A DNA stretch of 64,000 nucleotides from Euphorbia lathyris (GCF_963576675.1 NC_088913.1:87667001-87731000), one strand, 5' to 3'; positions 44,273 through 55,859 are shown, counted from the stretch's first letter. Notes: generated from the sequence alone by a model not told the origin. A program made the numbers and translations.

Positions 44273-44944
44273 AGGACTGTAATCGAGCCTAGCCAAGTTT
44301 TAGCCTGCTCAAACTCGGTTCATCATAATGTTAACGAGCTCGAGCAGAGCTTCGAGCTCTCTTCAAGCTCAAATTTGTGTTTGAGCCTGACTCATCTAGA
44401 AGCCTATTCGTTCACGAGCTTATCTCGCGAGGTGCTCATTTATTTTATTCAGGAGTTTGATTGCGAGCAACTCGTTTCTTTTGTTCATGGACGAAATAAT
44501 ATCAAATAAAATAATAAAATTATTTCGCAAATGAAATGATATAATTTTACATGCATAAACCTTAAAAATCTCTTTTTAGTCATTAAATAAAAAATAATAT
44601 GAAAAATGAGAGGTAGAAATGGAAAGAGGTATGAAAAGAGGTGAAGTGAATGTGATGAAGATATGAAGTGATGTGACGATGATTCAGAAAAAAACTCTAA
44701 ATCAATGTTGTTCGTAAATATTATAATCGAGTTTGGTTATAAACTTGTTGAAGAACTTATAATCGAACCTGCTCACGAGCTTTCGAGCCGAGCTTTATCA
44801 TGCTCAAGCACGGTTCGTTTACGAATCGAGCCTCTAAACCGTATTCACGAGCAGCTTGTTTATAAATTGAGCCGAGTCGGGCCGATCTTTTATCGAGCCG
44901 ACCACCGAGCTGCTCATAACCGACTTGACTCATTTACACCCTTA
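44273..44944. mobile_element. GAGCTCGAG-rich inverted-repeat element, copy 1
   Basis: Ends aggactgtaatcgagcc and gactcatttacacccttat are imperfect inverted repeats. The interior is full of gagct, cgagc and gctcg words. It is a non-autonomous DNA transposon-like repeat, shared with 59075-59737, so it predates the duplication. The ORF at 44705-44992 follows these words and is not a gene. Confidence 0.55.
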
Positions 44945-46124
44945 TTTCCGTTAACAAAAATCTATATATCTATATATAATATAAAACAGTAACGATGGAG
45001 TTGAGGTGTCACTTCCACATTCTTTACTGATAAAAAAATATAATATACTATATTAATTTTAATTATATTATTATATTTATCTATAAAAATATTATTTTAT
45101 TGATATTATATTTAAGAGTTTTACATAATTTAGATTAATCCTAAATTCTCACAAATTCTCTGCATATCTATATATATAATATAAAACATTAACATTTTTA
45201 TATCATTAATTTTAATTATTAAATTATAAATTTTTTAATATTTATATATCCAAATAAAACCGTACATCGCACAAGTAAAAACTAATAAATAATTATAAAT
45301 TTAACAAAATATAAAATTAATAAATCATCCAAAAATTTCTATTAAATTTTTTATTCTAAGTTTTATTTTGATTTACGAAAATTTCAACGTTATAATTAAT
45401 CAATATTTTTTATTACATCCAATATTTTCTTAAATACATAGTATAAATGCAGTTAGTGTAATTAATATAATAAATACAGTAGGGGCGGAACCAAGGGGGG
45501 TTGGAGGGGGCTCGAGTTTCGGCAGACAGTCCGGGAATTAAGAATTTTTTTAGTAATAGCGTCTGGTAATATTTTAGAGAGAATTATATTGACTCTATGT
45601 AGTATTATTTTAATGTTTAAATATAGGATGCTTACTTCTATTTTAGAGGTCCTATGTTCAACTCCCTTCAACATCATTTTCTTTTAAAAAGTTTTTATTT
45701 ATTTCAATTTTATTTTTCAATAATTATAAAAACATGTTACCATTATTAATTAATTTAGATGAACTTTTTATTTTTATTTTGATAACACCTTTGAATTCAT
45801 GTTTAATATGTATTTACCATTAAAAAAACTAAACATATTTAATATTTATTTTTTATCATGTCTTTACCATAAAAAAAAGTAAACATATTTAATTTTCTAT
45901 TAGTTCAATACTAGTTTCTAAAAAAAATGATAACATTTTTACAATTTTAATGCATTACATGCTAAAAAAACTTTGTTAGGTCTTAACGGACTGGACTTTA
46001 AAAATTTACTCTCAACTGTACAGTTAATTTCGATTTTTTTTACGTTTTGAAATTTTTACTGATATGTTTGAATCCCGAATGATTCCCCACTGAAATACAG
46101 TATATTTGTTTTTTTTTGAAAAGG
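44945..46124. other. Copy 1 host spacer, AT-rich
   Basis: Matches 59738-60420 and 61986-62350, where a LINE is inserted. Most of it (45480-46124) is absent from copy 0. No gene. Confidence 0.6.
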
Positions 46125-47710
46125 AATAAATAGATTTTAAATATTAGAGAAAAAAAAATGAAAATCGGATAAGTTTGACAGATCAGATGAGGTGTGTCAC
46201 TCTGTTGTTACACCTACAAATTCAAGACCTACCTCACTCGTTTGTATCGGAAGAAGTTTTGAGGGGTGTCTTCTCCGTCGTGCGATAGCCACCCCTCCAT
46301 CTCGCCGAAGATCTGTGTAAACTTGCTGTGCTGTTGATAGATGCGATTGCGATTAAGTCGACGATCAACTGATAGTCATGAACCCATACAAAATCACCCG
46401 AAAATCCGGGTAAATCGAGGCAGCTACTTCTGGGTAAGTAAATCTGTGTACGTTTGCTTTATTGGATTTTATGTTTTAATCGGAATTCTGTGATCATTGC
46501 TATTTGGATATGGAAAATTGAAAATTAAAGAAGAGAACCTAGGTTAGGTTATTATTTGGCATGGTCCTTTATCTCAGAAACCTTTTAACACCCCAAAGTT
46601 AAGTCTTAATAAAACGCATCAGAAGGCTAAACAATCATTTCAGTCATTCCATCTCAGTGCTAGATGTTAGGAAGTAATTTTGGGCTCATTAAGGTGAAAA
46701 AAAGAGATTATATGATCCTCTGAATTTTGATGAGAGTGAATTTATAGATGAGCATTTGTGAATTCAGCGAGCCTGGCGATGTAAACAAGGTTTTCTCGTT
46801 CGGTGGAAGACTCCATGATCTGGAGACAATTAAGTGTGCAAGATCCAATTTCATGATAAGAAACTCGAAATCAGAAATAGTGATTCGTAAATTACACCCA
46901 TGGCCGAGATTCAATGCGATTTTATCAGTTGCCGGAAAGTCTCCGGTGAAACAAAGTGTGCCATACCAAGAAGAATTGAAGTTTAGTGGCCACAATGTAA
47001 AAATGAGTATAATTCAGTGGCCATGGATGTAATTTACCCCTTATTTACATATATATCACCATTAGCTTAGATATTTGCTAATTTTCAAGTTCATTTACTT
47101 GTATAGTGAAATTAGCTTGACAAAATCTATACTTATTCACATTGGACAGGGCCAAGAGATGGTAAGACTGCAAATTCTCCTGAAATTGATAGGCTTATGA
47201 CATATATGCCTCAGACCATCTGCATGAGAACCAGAAGATAGTTTCGCTCTTAATCCCCAAAATCACTTAAACTGGTAAGTTTATCATATAAACACAATCA
47301 TGTGTGGATAGTTCCGCATGCATGTTATTTACATAAACTCAATTGTCAAACACTTTTGTGGACTATTAGCCGAGGAAAATGGCATTAATTATTTACAAAA
47401 ATGATGCAGAGTTAATGAGGTCTTTTACCCTTATGGAAAATAAGGGCCATTTTCTTGCAACATTTTCTACGAAAATTGAAAAAGGCACTGAAGTGTTTAG
47501 TTGCAAAAAAAAATATTTAAAGAGAAAATTGGAAACTAGTTTGCCTAACCTTATATACTTAACTTAGAAGGTAGAAGTTTACTTTATTTTACTTAATTTG
47601 TTTGTTAGCCTGAAAATATTTAAAGAGAAAATTAGAAATTAGTTTGCCTAATCTAATTTGAAATTTGTATTATATATAAAAATGCAGAAGCAGAAGGTAG
47701 AAGTGGAGGG
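46125..47710. other. Copy 1 region upstream of the SAND exon
   Basis: Shared with 62350-63913. It holds a donor-like gggtaagtaaat at about 46434 and ORFs of 94 (46748-47032) and 62 codons (47379-47567). The first is broken by an extra T in copy 2 (about 63015) and the second differs by an in-frame 6-bp deletion; neither has a known domain, so I leave both uncalled. Confidence 0.5.
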
Positions 47711-47905
47711 ATGGAAAGAGAAGTAAATGGGAGTGAAACATTATTTGGGGAGGAGGAAATAAAAGAGATGGTTGGATACACTAGAGAAAGTGATTACATT
47801 GAAGTTAAGTATGGTTGTACCAGCAAAAGGTACGGTGACACCACTGCAACACTTCGAGTTTATGCGAACCGCCAATTTCTTCTCATCTCTGATTGCAGTG
47901 TCATT
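47711..47905 (+). pseudogene. ULTRAPETALA-like SAND-domain exon fragment, copy 1
   Basis: MEREVNGSETLFGEEEIKEM then DYIEVKYGCTSKRYGDTTAT is the fullest of the three copies. It matches the start and first half of the SAND region of ULTRAPETALA factors: acidic lead-in, DYIEV, GCTS-x-RYGD, LRV. YGC replaces the usual CGC, losing one conserved cysteine. Similarity stops after about 50 residues (LLISDC) and the frame drifts into a hydrophobic tail ending at 47983. No further ULTRAPETALA exons follow. It lies 900 bases upstream of the START-ankyrin ORF on the same strand. Confidence 0.65.
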
Positions 47906-48443
47906 GCAGTTCCGCCTGTCTACGGACTAATTTTCTACTTCCTCTTGTCTTTTCTATTTTTCTTTCTGCTTTTCTGTCTATGATTGTTTGAGCATTGTAT
48001 AAGTATATATTCAGGTATGCATTGTTAGTACTTGCAAATGTTTGTCCTCTTTCCTTCTCATTGCTCTTCACTATAGATAGCTAAATGATGTTTGAATTCT
48101 CATATATATTTCACTATCACATTGAAGTACTATTTGATTTTAATTGTTGTTTTTGAGTTGAATAAAATGTATTGTGTTATTATGGAAGATTAAAGCATAG
48201 AAATTATCACTAGCTGAGACCAAGGCTGCACAGGAATTTTGATTTCAAAGCGTTTTAAGTTTCCAAAATGTTTCGGAAGTCAAGATTTTCTGAAAACTTG
48301 TATGAAATGTTTCGGGTCATGATCTTTAATTTGTTTTTTTTATGAAATGTTTCGGGGTCATGATTCTTCAACCCATGCCCCTTCATTCTCATTCCTATTT
48401 GTTCAACATGGTTCCTAATAAGGTATTTCTACGAATTTTCAAT

Positions 48444-48631
48444 GGGCGGCCCGGTCGCATTACGCGTCCCCGCTGAGCGAGGGTCCGGGGAGGGGTCCCA
48501 CCACAAGGGTGTATTGGGGGCAAGTCTTCCCTTGCCAATTTAATTGGCAAGAGGCCGCTCCTAAGACTCGAACCCGTGACCTCTGGTCACACGACAACAA
48601 CGTTTTTACCGTTGCGCCAAGGCTCGCCCTC
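48444..48631 (-). mobile_element. Au-type SINE with 20-bp target duplication
   Basis: On the minus strand it begins gggcgagccttggcgcaacg (A box region), has the B box ggtcacgggttcgagtc, and ends cgaccgggccgccc, as in the widespread plant Au SINE. The target duplication tatttctacgaattttcaat is perfect on both sides (48424-48443 and 48632-48651). Copy 0 has the empty site at about 2490, so it inserted after the duplication. Confidence 0.9.
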
Positions 48632-48735
48632 TATTTCTACGAATTTTCAATAACTTGAATAAATGTTTTGCATATCTTTATCACGTTTTATGGTGATTTT
48701 TGGTGAAACAAGTTGCTTGGCAATGGATTTTGAGT

Positions 48736-48737
<2 letters not shown>

Positions 48738-48779
<42 letters not shown>
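48738..48779 (+). repeat. Run of 42 T just before a splice acceptor
   Basis: An uninterrupted T tract followed by gcag. The copy 0 equivalent is only aatttttcttttgcag (about 2597-2612). Confidence 0.9.
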
Positions 48780-48781
<2 letters not shown>

Positions 48782-48818
48782 AGCTAAGCAAGGATCTCAA
48801 CCTTGAGCCAATGAACTT

Positions 48819-49262
48819 ATGGAATCATCCAAGAGTTCAGAAACTGTGCCAATAGATGCAATGACATTGGTTGAAATGTTCCTAGATTCGGTAAGTAAGT
48901 GAGAATAGAATTAGCCCCAGTTCTCATTACATTATATATGCAAGGATTCAATTCAAAGGATTCAATTCAAGAAATTTCTTTTGATTATGCAGGGTAAATG
49001 GGTGGATCTCTTTCCAACAATTGTTACCAAAGCACGCATAATTCAAGTATTCCTAACTGGAAAATTAGGATACATGAAACTGGAACATTATGAAAACAAA
49101 CGCGGTCAAATAGTGAACGTTTTGCTGTGCTATACATCCATAGATGTCAACGACATCAATAATCAAGGCGAGACTGCAATGGATCTGGCAGATAAACTCC
49201 AATATGGAGAGTTAGCATTCGAAGTCAAGGAAGGTCTTGCGGAGGGCAAGTGCAAAGTGTAA
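48819..49262 (+). CDS. Chimeric START-ankyrin ORF, two exons, 113 residues
   Basis: Exon 1 (48819-48890) starts at ATG and ends at a consensus donor (g|gtaagtaag). A 102-bp intron ends in tatgcag. Exon 2 (48993-49262) continues in phase to TAA. Residues 1-55 (MESSKSSETVPIDAMTLVEM, GKWVDLFPTIVTKARIIQV) resemble part of the START domain of HD-ZIP IV factors. Residues 70-113 (DVNDINNQGETAMDLADKL and YGELAFEVKEGLAEGKCK) resemble the end of a plant ankyrin-repeat protein. The switch lies near KLEHYENKRGQ. Neither domain is complete, so a lipid-binding or repeat scaffold is unlikely. No upstream promoter is evident; the first exon may instead extend back to the acceptor at 48783. It is either a processed chimera that remains open by chance or a young fusion gene. 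Confidence 0.5.
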
Positions 49263-49293
49263 GGGGGGACTTTTCTTGTAATCATAATATGAA

Positions 49294-49502
49294 ATGGGGA
49301 GAGAGTGACTCTTGTATAGCATGAAACATTGTAATAGTCATTGCGTATAAACCTCGACTTGGTATAAGAAACACTATAGGGTGAGTGACCTGTCACATTG
49401 GACTTGTCACTCACCCTATAGTGTTTCTTATACCAAGTCGAGGTTTATAAGCAACGACTATTACAATTTTTTATTGCTACATAAGAGTCGCTCTCTCCCC
49501 AT
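49294..49502. repeat. Large hairpin, two arms of about 96 bp
   Basis: Arms 49294-49389 and 49406-49502 are reverse complements with a few mismatches; the inner 50 bp (ataaacctcgacttggtata, caccctatagtgtttc) are nearly perfect. The loop is about 16 bases. MITE-like, but a target duplication is not clear. Confidence 0.8.
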
Positions 49503-50444
49503 AAGTGACATAAAGCACGGGGGAGAAAAGCCTTATTAGGATTATTAATAATAACTTCAGCTTCAATTTTGTATTAGTGTTATATGTTGATAATAGTAAC
49601 TTCTTATGTCTTCTTACGTAGTTATTTTGCAACGATGTTAAATTTAAGACACTTCTTGATTGCTCGTGTTGGATATGGCTCATAATATTCAAGGGTTTAT
49701 CCCGGAGCGGAGCGCATCGAGCAGAACGGAGCGGATGATTTAAATGAGTCTCACTTGAACAACTCTTTTATTCAACTCGAATCATTATCTTGGGCTTTAC
49801 AGACCTTCCAAAATAAGTTTTTAATAAAGAAAGAATGCTTTTAACGAGAGAATTCAAATGATGTAGTTATTAGAATGAAAATCTAAAATGTGGTAATTAT
49901 CTTATGAATAATTCTTCCAAAAGGGACAAAGTTCATCAATATCCGTAAGCTTTTCCTAATGTGAAAATCAATAGGAAGAATAGTATACAAATTTCCATAA
50001 AAACATCTGAACTTGAGGTCTTTCAGTTGATTTCCTATAAGTTCAGGGATAAAATAGATAATTGTAAGGGCTTCTGTTTATGACTATAAAACAAAACAAG
50101 CTAGAATGTTGTAATCTTTTGATCCGATTTCACTTAGATTTTTACAAAATTTCTAATATGCACCATAATAAATAAGAAGAATGTTATATTTCAAAAACAA
50201 AATCGGTTGCACACAATTACCTTGACATCTTTTTATTCCCGCGGCCATAATCACTTAGTATGGTGGGTCTGATTTCGTATGGATTTTCACAAAATTTCTA
50301 ATCTGCTCCATAATAAATAAGAAAAATGTTATATTATACAAAAAGAATCAAATTAATTAGACGTATTAAAATTATACAAATATTATACTATACAAAAAGA
50401 ATCAAATTTAATTAGACATTTAACATCCCAAATAATGGGACAAT
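49503..50444. other. Spacer between copies 1 and 2
   Basis: No gene. Two short direct duplications: a block around ctaatatgcaccataataaa (about 50150) recurs at about 50292, and tatacaaaaagaatcaaatt occurs at 50335 and 50390. Confidence 0.6.
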
Positions 50445-50516
50445 TGCGTCTGCCGGGAGTTGAACACAAGTCTATTGCTTGGAAGGCAATTATCCTAACC
50501 GTTGGACTACAAACGC
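50445..50516 (-). tRNA. tRNA-Gly(UCC), possibly functional or early pseudogene, copy 2
   Basis: 72 nt on the minus strand. The acceptor arm GCGTTTG with CAGACGC pairs with one G.U; the D arm is GTCCAACGGTTAGGAT; the anticodon arm ATTGC-CTTCCAA-GCAAT is perfect and gives UCC. The T arm TTGTG-TTCAACT-CCCGG has one mismatch and two G.U pairs, weaker than a normal tRNA-Gly. Box A and box B are recognisable. No T run follows within 20 bases. The body sequence is close to the usual plant tRNA-Gly(UCC). Confidence 0.65.
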
Positions 50517-51334
50517 TTGAATATTAGATTTCTACTTTTTATTTATATTATTTTAAAAATTCTCTATTTAGAACACCTTAACAACTTCAAACCAACATCT
50601 TATGTTTCATTTGTGTTCAAAATTCGTAATTTTTGTTATTTTAATCTGATTTTATGTATACTTGTTGAAAAGTAAAAAATTGATGCAGCATGTGTGAGGT
50701 TGTCTAATGATTAAGAGTCTATTCGGAGAAGTCATGAGTTCCTATTATATAGGGTGAAGGTTTTTTTCTTTATCATCTAATGTAAATGTAAATATACAAA
50801 TTTTTTTAAAAAAAGTGAAAGGAAAAGTTATTTCGTATTTCATATTTGCGAGAAAGGGGAGAAGAAAAATAATTCAAATTTCAGAGCAAAGAAAAGATTG
50901 ATTGTGAAGAATGGTTATTTGATGTTAAATAAAGGTCGAGAGGTAAGAGAGAAAATGAGTGTCATGTTTAATAGGAATGACATTAAGCACGGGGTTTGCA
51001 AATACTCAAAATAAATGAGATTAACTATATTTTAAATAAAAAGATGTGAGACAACTTAGTTTAAAAAAAAATTAGCCTAAAGAGTACGAGTATATTTTTA
51101 TAATATATTATGCATTTTAATGTCTTTGAGATTGAAGCATGTACAATACATTCACGTCTTACCATATATTAAAATTTAATCTACAAATGGGGTTATATAT
51201 CAATATTCAAACTCTTGATCGATCGGTCTAAGAAGCTCTGATACCATGTCAAATGAATAATTTAATCAAAAATTTAAACTCATAATCAATGTTCAAGAAT
51301 AATTTTTATTATTATTTCTCACATAATATAATAT
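50517..51334. other. Copy 2 host spacer with copia LTR/PBS remnant on the minus strand
   Basis: Matches 11777-14280 without the insertions there. At about 51232-51256 the plus strand reads aagaagctctgataccatgt, the reverse complement of an LTR end followed by an iMet primer binding site, so the spacer contains an old minus-strand copia piece. Confidence 0.55.
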
Positions 51335-51666
51335 AGGGAAAAGTATAAAAATAAACCTTGTGGTTACACCTATTTTCGATCGGCACCCTGTGGTTTAAAA
51401 GTTTACAAAATGGTACATTGAGGTTCATTCCGTTAGCAAACACATACCAAATTGACTAACGGTGTTAAAAGTCAAAGAGAAAATAGTTAATTTGGTCCTT
51501 ATATTTATTTATTTTATAAATTAACCCCTTTATTATCTAATTATCACAAACAAACCCCAAAATCAAAAATAAAAATAAAAACACCATCTTTTCCATTTCT
51601 TATTTTTTTCTTCTTTTTTTCTTCTTTCTCTCTCTTCTCTCTTAATTTTTCTCTCTCTTTTCCCTC

Positions 51667-54600
51667 TTTTTTTTTTTTTGGTCGGAACAAGAGGGCTAAG
51701 AGCCCAGAAAAACCAAGGGACCTACAACCGAATCTCCCGACTCAGCACAGTACCAACACAATCATCAAAAAGAATATCTTGGATGCCTGCAGGAGGCACA
51801 CCACACTCGTGATGACCCAAATCAAGAGTCCCTGCGAAATTCGCCATCCAGTCAGCGGCACGATTGCCCTCCCGATAGGTATGAATAAACTGAATCTCCC
51901 AACGCCTATCCCGAAACTCATAGCAATGCCGAAGCAGCCAATAATAGGGATGACAATAATCCAAATTACTAGTCAAAAAGCGCACAACAGTTAAAGAATC
52001 AAACTCCATGATAACTCTCATGTATCCTCTCTCCCAAGCATGTCTCAAGCCATAGTAGGCTCCCCAGAGTTCTGCAAGAGTTACTGTACAAATTCTAATA
52101 TTCACAGCAAAACCATGTAACCATTGGCCTGTAGAATCACGAAGAACCCCGCCAGCCGAAGCGAAACCCGGGTTGCCTTTGCACGCACCATCGGTATTCA
52201 TCTTAACCCAGTCCGTCAAAGGCGGAAGCCAACTGATCCAAACTGTGTGCATGGCTTGAGGATTGAAATGATTGGAGAACTCAAAGGCCTTACTGACTTC
52301 AGCGACTTTATCCCGAATAAAAGTGGTCAGATCACCATTACACTGCTCACCATAAAAAACCATGGCATTGCGCCTTTTCCACAGCCACCAAACACATACG
52401 CTAAACAAAATTGGCCAATGAATATCATATACGGACTCAGCAGCTCCTAAATTACCACGGACCCAGTCTAACACCGTCGAGCTAAAGAAGAGAGGCTGAA
52501 CGGATGACGGAAGAAAATGGAGCCAAAGATTCTTCACCGCTGCACAATCCTGGAGAAGATGGAGATTCATCTCCTCGGCGCCGCAAAAAGGACAAGAGGC
52601 ATCGTTAGTAAGGTGCCTCTTCCGACGTTGCGCATTACACAAAATTCTGTCATGAGCAAGCAACCATAGGAAAACCCGAATCCGTTCCTGGACTTTGCAC
52701 TTCCAGATAAGCTGCCAGACTTTATCAGCCCTCAGTAACTCATCCTTTCTTAACAAATTATGAACCGAGGCCACCGAGTAGCATCCCGATGGTGTTTCCA
52801 TCCAAAACCAGCTATCCCGCTCACTGGTATCTGAAAAAACCATAACCAACGCAATTTGGAAGATCATAGAATGTGGGAGATAATTAGAGAAAGAAGACCA
52901 GTCCCACCCCCCATTATTCTTCCAAAAATCAGCCACTCGAGCTTCTTTGATGCTATTAGAGATCTCCGTTACCGCTTTGTGCACAAGGATATTAGGCCCG
53001 CACCAACGGTCTTTCCAAAAAGAAGTTGATAACCCGTTATGAACAAGCTTCCCCACCCCAAGGTGTAAAACAAAAGCGCCCTCCATAATGGCCTTCCAAG
53101 TTGAGGAATGAGTACTCTTTACTGCAAACATACTTAGACCTTGCCTCCTTTTCACATATTTAGCTTTGCAAATGGCAACCCAAGGCCTAGTATCACTAGT
53201 TAACATCTTCCATCCAAGCTTAGCAAGAAAGGCGAGATTAAACGGTCGCGTTTCACGCAACCCCAAGCCTCCAAGAAGCTTTGGTCTACAAACATTAGCC
53301 CAGGCAACATGGTGAATTTTCCGGTGGCCTTCAACCGAGCCCCATAAAAACGCTCGATTGCAGCGATCAATCCGTCGATAGATGCTCATCGGCAGTAAAG
53401 CAGTTTGCATAGCATAACTAGGTATAGAGGAAGTGACAGGCCGAATTAAAGTGGCCCGACCCGCCAATGACAAACATTTAGACTTCCACCCCGTGAGTTT
53501 ATTCTGAACCCTATCAACAACAATCTGATACGTCTCCTTCGTCACACGAGAGTGGATCAACGGCATCCCCAAATACTTCCCCAACTCAGTGGTACTCGCA
53601 AATCCCAAAACGCCACAGATAGCACGCTTGTCATTCTCCAAAACATTCGAAGAAAAGAAAACGCGAGACTTATTCAAGCTAACCTTGTGTCCCGAAGAAC
53701 TACAGAACCAATCCAAAATATTAGTGATAACATGGGCCTGGCGGATACTGGCATCAGCCAACAGGACAATGTCATCAGCAAAGAAGACGTGGGAAACTCG
53801 CGGCCCGCCCCTAGGAATGCTTATCGATTTCCACTGCTTACTAGCAACAGCGTCCTCAATCATATGGCTGAGTCTCTCCAAGCACAAGACGAACAAATAT
53901 GGGGAAAGGGGGTCACCCTGTCTCAAGCCTCTTGACGGGATGAACCCAGGGAGTTTTTCCCCATTCCACAGAACATTCATAGTCGAAGCAGAAACACAAT
54001 TCAAGATAAGCTGAATCCAAAGCGGGCTCAACCCCAAGAGAGTAAGAGTATCCTTTAGAAAGGACCAACTTATCCGATCATACGCTTTCTCAAGTTCCAA
54101 TTTAAGGATCGTAGTACCCATTCGGCCCGTCTTAGTTTTCATGGTGTGAATTGCTTCCTGGAGCAAGATAATGTTATCAGAGATTTGCCTCCCCGGGATG
54201 AAGCTACACTGGGCGGGACTCACGATAGAGTTCAAGTGCGGTTTCAATCTATTCATAATACATTTAGTGACCAATTTGTAGAGAACATTAGACAAACTGA
54301 TAGGTCTAAACTGACTAAGAGAATCCGGGGCATTTACTTTAGGAATAACAGTAATTAGAGTCTCATTCCAGGTTGTATCAACAACTCCCGAATTCAAAAC
54401 TTGGACCACCTCCACTGACACCTGAGAAGAGAGACAACTCCAGAGTTTCTGGTAAAAGACCGTTTGATAGCCGTCCAGGCCGGGAGCTTTATAGGGGGAC
54501 ATATCAAAAAGGGCCGTGCGGACCTCCGAGATATCAAAAACACGAGAGAAGGAGTTAATCATACCAGCATTTAGCTCAGGGAAGGAAGAAAAGGAAGTAA

Positions 54601-55625
54601 GAGGGGGTCGGTTGATGGTTTCCTCCGTGTAAAGAGTGCGAAAAAAATCCACAACCATGCATTTCAATTCGGCTGCATCCCAGACCCACACACCATCACA
54701 ATTTTGCAACCCCTCAACCTTGTTCCGGCGTCTCCGTATAAGCGTAGATGAGTGGAAGAAAGATGTATTCCTGTGCCCCATACATATCCACTTAATACGC
54801 GACTTTTGAAACCAATACATTTCCTCCAAACGAAGAACTTCATCAAGCTCACTCATTAACTTTTTTTCAAGTTTCAAAAGCCCACCAGTTACACGCTGGC
54901 TCAGACTTCGTTGAACCCCTCCGAAGCGACGAAAAATCTCACCCTTCCGAGCAAAGATATTACCAAAAACATGGCGATTCCAATCACAAATCAGAGGCGT
55001 GAAGTGCTTAGTACTCTCCATGACTGGAAGTGACGAATTCCAAGTAGAAGCGAAGAACTCTGTGAAATTATCATGTTGAAACCAGGCCGCCTGGAATCTG
55101 AACGGCTTGACAAGGGGAGCATGGTGAAGACCATTCAGATTTAACAAAATTGGAACATGATCAGAACGGTTTCTTGGGAGATGTCGGATGATAGCCTCCG
55201 GGAAGCGTAACCTCCAAGACATATCCGCGAGACCCCGGTCGAGCCGACACGCCACTCGTGTTCTTGTGGAAACTCCCCTGAACTACGTGAAAGCCGGTCC
55301 AGTGAACCCCAAATCCACTAAACTCATCTCGTCGATCCAACTGGCGAACTGCTGACAACGATTGAGAACTTGCATTGAACCTCCCTGTTTTTCTTCCAAA
55401 GATTTGATGCAATTATAGTCCCCGAGCACCACCCACGGATATATAATGTGATTTTGTAGGCTTCGCATATCATCCATAAACACTCGTTTAAAATGATTTT
55501 GAGGCCTCACATACACAAAGGAGCACTCAAACAACACATTGTGAAAGACACCACCAATAGGAGAGAGACGAGTATGAAGGAATTGACAATTCCGAGAGAG
55601 CTTGAGTCTGTTACTGGAAGGAGCT
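51667..55625 (-). mobile_element. LINE, nearly full ORF2, minus strand
   Basis: The poly(A) tail appears as T13 at 51667-51679 on the plus strand. The element runs on the minus strand from about 55625, where endonuclease sequence begins, so the 5' end with ORF1 and most of the endonuclease is missing. A target duplication is not evident. Confidence 0.8.
51722..55625 (-). pseudogene. LINE ORF2: endonuclease end, reverse transcriptase, zf-RVT, RNase H
   Basis: Reading on the minus strand, the endonuclease tail (NHIIYPWVVLGDYNCIKSLE, MSLVDLGFTGPAFT) meets TAG at 55283-55285, then 1177 codons stay open in the same frame from 55255 to 51722. Reverse transcriptase motifs: KAPGLDGYQTVFYQKLW, FRPISLSNVLYKLVTKCIMN, SRGLRQGDPLSPYLFVLCLE and the catalytic FADD (plus-strand 53771-53782). 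Motif A reads LKLELEKAYDRISW: Glu (54095-54097) stands where the family has the first catalytic Asp. Then come zf-RVT (CPFCGAEEMNLHLLQDC) and RNase H with NTDGACKGN, LAELWGAYYG, EFDSLTVV and NRAADWMAN, all four acidic residues intact. The long open frame suggests recent insertion. Confidence 0.9.
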
Positions 55626-55628
55626 TCT

Positions 55629-55859
55629 TCAATCCTGAGCCACCGCTTCGAGAATCGCTTGATTAGCCTTAAAATCGTCGCTATTAGAATTGATTAGATC
55701 GTGGAAATCATCGTGTTGAGCAGATAAAGCTTCCCAATCAACAACCAGAGACCAGTCGCTCCAGTTACCGGCGTTGTCGTTATCTGTGGAGGTTGTGGTC
55801 GTCGTGGTGGTGCTGCAGCCGGAAATTTCGACCTCAAAAGAGCTGTGATCGATAGCCAT
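55629..55859 (-). pseudogene. Captured gene 5' end, 76 codons, function unknown
   Basis: Minus-strand ORF starting MAIDHSSFEVEISGCSTTT, with a Thr run, then DWSLVVDWEALSAQHDDFHD and ANQAILEAVAQD. Acidic and well balanced in codons, unlike nearby AT-rich sequence. The start is supported by ccatggatgg context. It is cut at the LINE boundary, so it is probably a first-exon fragment. I do not recognise the family. A second inverted copy of its last 43 bases lies at about 56137-56180. Confidence 0.5.

Noticed and set aside
44705..44992. 95-codon ORF
   Set aside because: Built from the gagct/cgagc words of a transposon-like repeat; opposite frames are equally open.
46748..47032. 94-codon ORF upstream of the SAND exon
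   Set aside because: Copy 2 has an extra T that breaks it, and the sequence looks like a non-coding repeat.
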